Assembly: GCA_029990175.1 (NCBI GenBank)
Contig: JARKIP010000099.1
Location: 62,001-126,000, forward strand
From: Petunia secreta
Lineage: Eukaryota; Streptophyta; Magnoliopsida; Solanales; Solanaceae
Direction: 5' to 3'
DNA length: 64,000 nucleotides
Shown: positions 56,941 to 64,000 of the stretch, one piece after another
Layout: the number at the start of each line of letters is the position of its first letter
Position numbering within the stretch: position 1 is the stretch's first letter
Translations under genes and position numbers: made by a program
The notes under the pieces: model-generated
The model's input: the letters and a program-made list of their open reading frames with translations, nothing else
The model's database searches: none
What the model was told of the DNA's origin: nothing

Positions 56941-57115
56941 CACAATATTTTGTATTCATTCGTTTAATAAGAGAAAGAATTTTCATAAATAACTGAACTA
57001 ATCACTAAATATATAATATTTCAATGCACGATAAAAATTTAAAGCTACTAAAAGTGTATTGATTTTTTCTATTCCTTAATATCTCCATAATTACTTAAAA
57101 AAAATTTTGTTTCTT

Positions 57116-57769
57116 TTAGTTGTGCAACAATGCCTTCTTCCTGCAATAGGGTACTATAATACATTAACACAAATTCAGAATACAAACTCCACTGCCAACA
57201 AGGAAGAGAGTGCAGTAAGATTGACACAATTTTTGTTTAAAGTGCATGATGGTGGTCCTTGAGTTAAACTTCTTGCATCTACAATTCTCTCAATAAACCC
57301 TGAAAATAAGCAAAAAAAAATACCAGATCAGTACAGATATCCAAATACATCGGAGAAAACAAACAATTATAATTTCTAAATAAAAATATTTTTTACAAGA
57401 ACAAATAATGTTTAATGTATCTGAATAAAAAATGAAAAGAAAGTTAAATATTTAAGTCTTTATTGCACTATTCAACAATTTAATTTGGATACTACTAATA
57501 AGAAATTCATAAAATAAACGAATCTTTTGTTTATAATATCAAAGTACGAAAGTGCATGTCTTGAGGCAACGAGAATTTTTCTAAACTTAAGAACTACCGA
57601 AAGAAATTTTAAACAATAGCATATCATGTAAAAAAACACATTAAGTGGACAGTGAAAGAAGGATTATAATGATGTTTCTTCATGCATGTGATTGCTTTTC
57701 TGAGAAAACAAACCAGTTGCAATAAGCCAAAAGGTAACTAAGAAGAGCAACTTCTAAAGTCTTGTCCAT
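57116..57769 (-). pseudogene. Second defensin-like gene, decayed (unit B)
   Basis: Exon 1 starts with ATG at 57769-57767 but is 2 bases shorter than the intact gene, shifting the signal peptide out of frame. Exon 2 starts at 57299 after a TTTCAG acceptor, reads FIERIVDARS and SCTLNKNC, then carries the same 2-bp insertion as the unit A copy, losing the later cysteines. The donor and acceptor are kept. The promoter TATA-like stretch lies against the Tat LTR at 57855. Confidence 0.88.
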
Positions 57770-57854
57770 CTTGAGTGTCTGATGATTTTAATTGATTGTA
57801 AAGTTTCACTTTTTCTAAATACTAAAGAGGCTTATAGCGCTAATATATATATAG

Positions 57855-58398
57855 TGTATTGGGTAAAAATTTCTCACCGTCTCGGTGTAAGGACTCTAAC
57901 CACGAAATAGTCAAGCCTCATCGAGGACGGCCTCCCGAGGGAGTAATCATCAACCCCGCCTCGAGAAGAATCTAGCCAAGAATGAACGATATGGCGACCC
58001 CTCAAGGAATTGAATAACCTCGGCGAAACTGCCATCTCTAGTTGTAACCATCAACCGTTGCTCTGACATTTAAGAAGAAGATCATGAGCTGATCACGATT
58101 AAATGTAGAGTAATGGCCATTAAGGCGTTGTTATTATGGCTGTAACTTTATTATTTCCATCAATTATAAATAACATTCGTTTGTAACCAACAGGGACACA
58201 CAGAAATATAATACTTGACCTACATTTTTTGCACTTTATCTCGTTTATCAGTTGGCTTATTCCTTGCCACGTTACTCTTTAAAGTACTTATCTCGTTTAA
58301 ATCTGATCCTAACCCAAGCATGACTTAGATACAAGAAAAGTATCAATAAAATTTAAAACAAACCGATTTGTTGTCCTATCTCGATTTAGGCCAACACA
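57855..58398 (+). repeat. Tat 5' LTR, unit B
   Basis: Starts TGTATTGGGTAAAAATTT and ends CCAACACA before AATTGGCGCC. The copy in unit A is at 34207-34745. Both begin right at the TATA-like repeat upstream of the second defensin-like gene, confirming one ancestral insertion. Confidence 0.8.
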
Positions 58399-58401
58399 AA
58401 T

Positions 58402-58419
58402 TGGCGCCGTCTGTGGGGA
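58402..58419 (+). other. Tat primer-binding site
   Basis: TGGCGCCGTCTGTGGGGA directly after the LTR. This form is common in Tat-group elements. Unit A has two changes here (TTGCGCC and CTATGGGG). I do not assign the tRNA with confidence. Confidence 0.75.
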
Positions 58420-58439
58420 GTTAGTCATAGTGTTTGTTC

Positions 58440-59178
58440 CAAGGTCGAGCTCTTCCCAGATCTCAACAAGATGTCAATGACCTCAATATCACAAAAATCC
58501 GCAAATGTCATAACTGGCGGCATAGAAGTAAATGGCATCAACTTTTCTTCGGTGAGGAAGGCCGCGAAATTCTCAACCGGCACGGAAAGAAGATCCCAAA
58601 TTGAAGGGGGTGACAATGAAATCATTTTTGACGAATGAAATTGCCATGAGGTAATGATCCCTCATCATGAGGCCCTGGTTATTACCTTAAGAGTTAACGA
58701 TTCGGACGTAAAATGGGTCTTAATAGACCATGGAAGTTCTGTAAATATCATCAATCGTAGAGCCATTAAACAAATGTGGCTAAAGGACCTTGTCATCCTG
58801 AAGACAACCACTTTAGCGGGAATCAACAACTCCGTAGAAAGGACCCTAGGGGATATCACCCTCGTGACCACCGCCAAGGGAGTTGACATGAAGACGAATT
58901 TCTAAATAATGAACGAGGATATGGCCTACAACATCATCCTTGGAAGGCCTTGGATTCACGAAATGGAAGCCGTACAGTCAATCCTCCATCAAGTAATTAA
59001 GTTTTCCACCCCGTGGGGAATTCGTGCAATTCGAAGTGACCAATTAGCGGCTCGAAAATGTCATTCAGTCACTTTAGAAAATGGGAATACCCCGATCGAG
59101 CATTCGAAATCACAACCAAGCGGCTCAGAGCCCTATGAAGAGGAGAGCTCGGTCCAAAAAGTAGTTCCTCCGAAATAA
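58440..59178 (+). pseudogene. Tat protease region, unit B
   Basis: Same order as 34781-35566: MIPHHEALVITLRVND, VLIDHGSSVNII, then a stop (near 58903), then YNIILGRPWIHEMEAVQS. Stops near 58638 and 59177 also break it. Confidence 0.8.
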
Positions 59179-59229
59179 GAAGAAAAGATCCCAACCTTCA
59201 TCCAAGAGCCTAGGAAGTAAAAGGCAGAG

Positions 59230-60660
59230 GACTCAACGCTGGAAGAGCTAGAATCTCATGCCTTATCGGAAGAGTTCCCGGAAAGAGAAATATTCATGGC
59301 CTCGGAGCTGGACGCCGAGTCTAAGAAAGCTCTCATCAAATTATTAAAAGCCAACGATAATTGTTGTGCTTGGTCTCACGCAGACATGGTGGGGATCGAC
59401 CCTGAGATCATGACGCGCAAGCTGAATATAGATCCCAACCATCGCCCGGTGAAACAGAAGAAAAGACCCCACGCCAGAGTAAAGAAGAAGGAGATCCAAG
59501 ACGAAACCTAGAGGTTGCTCGATAATTTGTTCATAAGAGAATTCAAGTACCCAGATTGGCTCGCTAATATGGTAGTGGTACCCAAGAAAAATGGCAAATG
59601 TAGGATGTGTGTCGACTACACCGACTTGAATAAAGCTTGCCTTAAAGACTCCTACCCTCTACCCAAAATATACAGGTTAATAGACTCCACGGCTGGACAC
59701 AAACTCGTAATCTTTTTTGGATGCGTATTCGGGGTACAATCAGATCCTGATGGACGCCAGTGATGAAGACAAAACTTCTTTCATCACGGATGAAGGAACT
59801 TATTGCAACGAGGTGATTCCCTTTAGTCTCAAGAACGCTGGAGCAACTTATCAAAGGTTGGTGAGTCAAATGTTCAAGGACTACATCGGGAAGATGATGG
59901 AAGCATATATCGATGATATGTTGCTGAAATATGTCCAGCTGGAAGATCATTTGAAATAACTAAAGGAGGCTTTTGCAATTTTGAGACAATATTGCATGAA
60001 ACGTAACACCAAAAAGTGTGCCTTTGGGGTTAGCTCGGGCAAATTCCTAGGATTCATTGTCTCGGAGAGAGGCATCGAGGCAAATCTTGATGAGATCAAA
60101 GTTATACAAGAAATCCCCAAGGATTTGTCAAGCCCGAAGGAAGTTCAACGCTTAACTGGACGATTAGCTGCCTTGAGTCGATTCATTTCAAGGTCATCCG
60201 AGCGATACCATAGGTTCTTTTCCGTCTTGAAAAAGAACACTTTTTTTGAATGGACTTCCGAGTGCAGGGAGGCTCTGAGAGAGTTGAAATATTATTTAGC
60301 AAACGCCTCGCTGTTGGCCAAACCAAAAAATGGCGAAACTTTGTTGGTTTACTTGGCTGTCTCTAAGGTGTCGGTCAGCGCAGTTCTGGTTCGGGAGGAA
60401 GAAGGAAAGCAACACCCAATATACTATGCTAGCAAAGCTCTCCTCGACGCGAAACAAGGTATCCATATTTAGAGAAATTAGCACTTGCACTAGTCATGGC
60501 TGCTCGAAAGTTGTGCCCTTACTTCCAATGCCATCCAATAGATGTAGTAACAACTCCCCCTTTAAGAAGTATATTGCATAAGCCAGAATTGTCGGGAAGG
60601 TTACCAAGGTGGGCAGTCGTGCTAAGAGAATATGACACTGTATACCAACCTCGTACAACC
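59230..60660 (+). pseudogene. Tat reverse transcriptase and first RNase H, unit B
   Basis: Pieces in several frames: ALIKLLKANDNCCAWSHADM, NMVVVPKKNGKCRMCVDYTD, DAYSGYNQILMDASDEDK, KNAGATYQRLVSQMF, the catalytic AYIDDM (near 59905-59922), KKCAFGVSSGKFLGFIVS, LTGRLAALSRFIS, and RNase H words YYASKALLDAKQ. Stops near 59511 and 59957 and frameshifts near 59712 and 60465 inactivate it. Confidence 0.85.
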
Positions 60661-60672
60661 ATAAAATCCTAA

Positions 60673-61401
60673 GTGTTAGATGATTTCGTAGCTGATTTTA
60701 GCGTTAAACTACTTCCCGAGTCGGAAAAAGAGAATCTTGTTTTGAAGGGTCTCACCTATGGGGTATGGAGGCTTTACACAGATGGAGCGGCTAATTCCAA
60801 CGGCTCAGTGCTCGGGATAGTGCTCGTAGCTCCAGCAGGGGAAAATCTAAGGCACCCAATGAAATCCGAGAGGCTAACCAACAACGAAGCTGAATACGAG
60901 GCCGCCATAGCAGGATTAAAGCTGGCCAAAGAAATGGGAGTTGAGAATATAGAGCTAAGGTGTGACTCGCAACTCGTGGTGAATCAAGTCCTCGGTGGAT
61001 ATACGGCTCGAGAGCCCAGAATGAAATAGTTCGTTGTAAGAATGCAGCGCGCTTTTCAAGAATGGAAGGTCATGCAAATACCACGAGAAGAAAACTTCGA
61101 GGCCGATGCTTTGGCAAACTTGGCCTCGGTGGTGGAAGCAGACGACTCAGGGACTGACGCCACAGTTAGGATTTTCTATAGCAATGGGAATGATGAAGCT
61201 GAAAGTAAATATGGTGAATCGACGTTGAGATTGGCGAACAAAGTTCATCTCCTACCTAGAGTCGGGGACTCTACCACCAGACAAAAAGGAAGCGGCAAAA
61301 TTCAGAAAGCAAGTAGTCTCATACACAATGATATACGGGTAATTGTACAAAAAGCTTTATTCCGGACCAATGGCCAAATATCTAGGCCTAGGGAAATATG
61401 A
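60673..61401 (+). pseudogene. Tat second RNase H domain and linker
   Basis: VWRLYTDGAANSNGSVLGIV, NNEAEYEAAIAGLKLAKEMG and LRCDSQLVVNQV hold the D, E and D residues expected of the extra, archaeal/plant-type RNase H of Tat elements. A stop at 61027-61029 breaks the frame. The next frame has EENFEADALANLAS. Confidence 0.85.
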
Positions 61402-61975
61402 ATATGTGATGAAAGAAGTGCATGAAGAAACATGTGGCAATCACTCTGGAGCCAAAGCCCTCGTGCGAAAACTACTCCGAGTTGGCTACTATTGGCTCGA
61501 ACTGAGCGAGCATGCTATAGTGTTTGTTAGGAATTACGACAAATGTCAAAAGCATGCTTCCATGATTCACCAACAAGCCGAGTCCTTGCGCTCAGTGGTT
61601 TCTCCATGGCCTTTCATGAAGTGGAGAATGGATATCGTAGGGCCATTCCCTAAAGAGAAGGGCAGTGTGGAATACATCCTCGTGATCACTGATTATTTTT
61701 CCAAATGGATCGAAGCAGGAGCTATTGCTAGAATCAGGCAAAAAGAAGTCATCGACTTCATATGGAAAAATATTATATGCCAATTTGGAGTCCCAAGGGA
61801 GATTACCTGTGATAATGGCACACAATTCGTTGGCTTGGAGGTTACAACTTTCTTCAAAAAATGGGGGATCAAAAGGGTGACCTCGACACCCTACCACCCC
61901 AGTGCCTATTTTCAAGCTGAATCATCAAATAGCATTATCGTCAACAACCTTAAAAAGAGAATGGACTAGGCCAAA
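61343..61975 (+). pseudogene. Tat integrase, N-terminal and core, truncated
   Basis: The HHCC region has NHSGAKALVRKLL and YDKCQKHA (one finger Cys appears to be Tyr). The core has WRMDIVGPFPK (first D), ITCDNGTQF (second D) and HPSAYFQAESSN (E). A stop at 61967-61969 ends the core, and the C-terminal domain is missing or unrecognisable. Confidence 0.82.
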
Positions 61976-62715
61976 GGCTCATGGCCCGATGAGTAACCTG
62001 AAGTGTTATGGGCAATGAGAACAATAATAGGGAAAAGGTCCTATCAACTAGCAGACCTTTAAGGGAAACAAGAGTTCTTAAATTAGAACATATCCAACTT
62101 AAAGAGGTACTACTTCTAGCATCAACGAGACATGGCCCCGAAGTCGACAGTGCTCGAGTCCTCATCCTTCACACTAAACCACGGGGGGTGGCAAGGGAAT
62201 GAGAGCCATCTGCAATCGACTCATAGGCTCCTAGCTCAGGTTCTTCAAAAAATAACCCAGACTTAGGGACTCAACTCGAAAACTTTGAAATATGGAGATC
62301 GCTCGAGGCCCGGTTGAAATATGCTCAGTTACTTATACTCGTTGCCTCAAACGGATTTTGTAAATAAAATATGCCTAAGTACAACTAGGCTCTATGTAAA
62401 CTGACTTGATTTCTAGTAATGGAATAAAAATTGATTTGTCATCTTTTTATCCATTAAACTTTGCTTAAGCCTCGGCTCGAGAAAGAGACGTCGTCCTAAG
62501 CTAGCTCTATATTACATTTAAAGTCTTGCAAGCAAACCAAAAACTGAAAAAGATATCAAAATAGTTAATATATTCATAAGGTTCGAAGGCCAGAAAAATT
62601 ACAAGGAAATGGCCCGAAGGCCCAAGAACAAAAAAAAAAGAGGAGTCGTTCACTCAGGCCCACTATTGCTACCTGAAGTCTGTCCTTCAGACGAGCTATC
62701 GCTACTCGAAAGGAG
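61976..62715. other. Spacer between Tat integrase and antisense ORF
   Basis: No ORF supported. It includes a low-complexity A run (62629-62640). Confidence 0.5.
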
Positions 62716-64000
62716 CTAATCTAAAATTTTCCGAGCCGTAGTGGCATCTACCTTAGCCTTGGTAATCTCTTCATCCAAACTAAACCCCTTCTTACATTGT
62801 TCAAGGGTCCTCAACTTGGTCTGGATGATTTCCCAATTTATATCAACCTTTTCTCGAGTAGCTCTAAAGTCTAACTTGGCCTTGAACTTGGATTTAAGCA
62901 TAGAAGAGGAGGCTGGCTTTCTACCCCGAAAGGTCTTCACTTCGGCTTCAAGAACCTTGTTCTTAGCTTCAACCTCGTTCATCTTTAACGTGAGCAACAA
63001 AGATCTCTTCTCGAATTGCTCAGTTAATTTTCTGAGCATCGTCTCTGCTGCATCAGCCTGCTTCTGAAGCTCAGCTCGATGACTATCCTCTTGAAACCCT
63101 TTCTCAGCCAAAAGATTGGCAACTTCTCTGCGAGCCTGAGAGAGTTCAGCGCCTAATTGCTCGACTTCTTTCTGAGATCGACCCAAATTGGCTTCTGAGT
63201 CAGAGAGTTACTTTTCGAGCTCAGAAACATGAGCTTCGAGCACACTCCTCCTACGATCCCATTCATCCCCGACCCGCCAAAGTTGCGATGTTCATTGGGC
63301 TTCGATCTCAGCTGCCTTCATGGCATAGACGCAGCCCTACAACCAAGGGGAAGGAATCAAAAATGGGAAAATCGATTAAACCCAAAAAGCAGTAAAGCAA
63401 GTAAAACCTCACATGAATAGATTCCTGAGCCGAGTAGGCCATCAAATCGTCCGAGGGGATGTTCTTGAGCCGATCATTTTCTAAAGGCCCAAGCAACCTC
63501 TTGCAGCTAAAAGCAACCCCCATGCTATCATCCAGCAGGCAAACATCTATTGGAACTGGAATTTGCCTAATCCCTTGAGGAAGGTTTTCCTTAGTCGGAG
63601 TTGGAACGGTCCTTGCCCGCCTCGCAGACAAAATCACCTCAACAGATTTGGCATTCGCCTCGGCAGACATAGCCCCGCCAGACTCAAACTCCTCGCGAAC
63701 CTTGTCAACAACTTGACTTGGTTCCTTTATTCTCGCCGCCTCGACCTCACTTAGAACACATACATCATCTGGTTCATCAATTAGTCTTTGCCGAGGAACC
63801 GTAGGCAAATCAACCCGAGGGAATTTAGCCTTAGCTAGCTTCTTTGGCGTGTCGCCCTTTCTTTTCGAACCTAAAGAGAAGAAAACACGTTATTCAATTG
63901 AAAAGAAAAGAGAGAGATATACGAAAAATAAACAATACTACCTCTCGGGACCTGAGTAAGAGTCTAGATAGACTCCTCGATAGAATGAAAACTGGCTTCG
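62716..64000 (-). pseudogene. Antisense multi-exon ORF of the Tat element (coiled-coil protein), partial
   Basis: Read on the minus strand: an exon from beyond the window to 63942, intron 63941-63871, exon 63870-63413, intron 63412-63337 (GTGAGG...TTGTAG, 76 bp), exon 63336-62716. The middle exon has KKGDTPKKLAKAKFPR-like basic residues and then PTVPRQRLIDEPDDVCV. The last exon reads WDRRRSVLEAHVSELEK and a long heptad-rich coiled coil (QLGAELSQARREVANLLAEK, AETMLRKLTEQFEKR). Two in-frame stops lie in the last exon (near 63298 and 63209), so it is broken. Tat elements are known to carry extra ORFs antisense between pol and the 3' LTR, some with a plant-mobile or gypsy-type transposon domain. 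The N-terminal part that would show this is outside the window. Confidence 0.7.

Larger units (their letters stand above)
36256..59857. repeat. Tandem duplication, unit B (23.6 kb)
   Basis: Collinear with 23141-36202. Private to B: the Athila-like element (39118-51659), a SINE-like insertion (52106-52217), a palindrome (52650-52791), about 117 bp at 55171-55287, and a hAT MITE (56532-56865). Without the Athila-like element, unit B is about 11.1 kb. Confidence 0.93.
57855..64000 (+). mobile_element. Tat-lineage Ty3/gypsy element, 5' part, continues beyond the window
   Basis: LTR 57855-58398, an intact primer site, protease, reverse transcriptase, two RNase H domains, integrase, then an antisense ORF, in the order known for the Tat group. 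No 3' LTR is seen before 64000. The frame is broken many times. Gag is almost wholly deleted between the primer site and protease, as in unit A, so the deletion predates the duplication. Confidence 0.88.

Overview
This is a TE-dense stretch of a plant nuclear genome. It is AT-rich, with spliced genes, long TA tracts, Athila-, Tat- and Tekay-type LTR retrotransposons, an RTE-type LINE, hAT elements and a Stowaway MITE. The element families resemble those I know from Solanaceae. That family-level guess comes from memory, not from a search.

Layout. 1-4440: a minus-strand, non-autonomous Athila-like element with one intact zinc-knuckle ORF, joined to a broken Tat pol fragment (4452-6180) and a 5'-truncated minus-strand RTE LINE (6190-7740). 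A Stowaway MITE lies at 8197-8435. 9115-21957: one hAT transposon with matching 8-bp target duplications. Its transposase gene was split by a 9.3-kb Tekay-like LTR element (12471-21783) that has almost identical LTRs but a decayed, partly inverted interior.

23141-59857 is a large tandem duplication, unit A (23141-36202) and unit B (36256-59857), joined through filler DNA. Each unit carries, in order: a copia 3' fragment, a non-coding DNA element, an apparently intact two-exon defensin-like gene (minus), a cold-shock-domain/zinc-knuckle gene (plus, broken in both units), a decayed second defensin-like gene (minus), and a Tat element inserted beside the promoter of that decayed gene. Later insertions are private to one unit. 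Unit A received a 473-bp MITE and a solo LTR inside a signal-peptide exon. Unit B received a complete 12.5-kb Athila-like element (39118-51659), a short SINE-like retroposon and a hAT MITE. The unit B Tat element runs past the right edge and has an antisense, intron-containing ORF (62716-64000).

The only non-TE genes that look functional are the two defensin-like genes (28271-28913 and 53069-53713). Everything else coding is transposon-derived or broken. The observations I rate highest are the filler-bearing duplication junction, the chimeric element with young LTRs, and RNA hairpins just upstream of the polypurine tract in two different LTR lineages and just downstream of pol in the Athila-like element.
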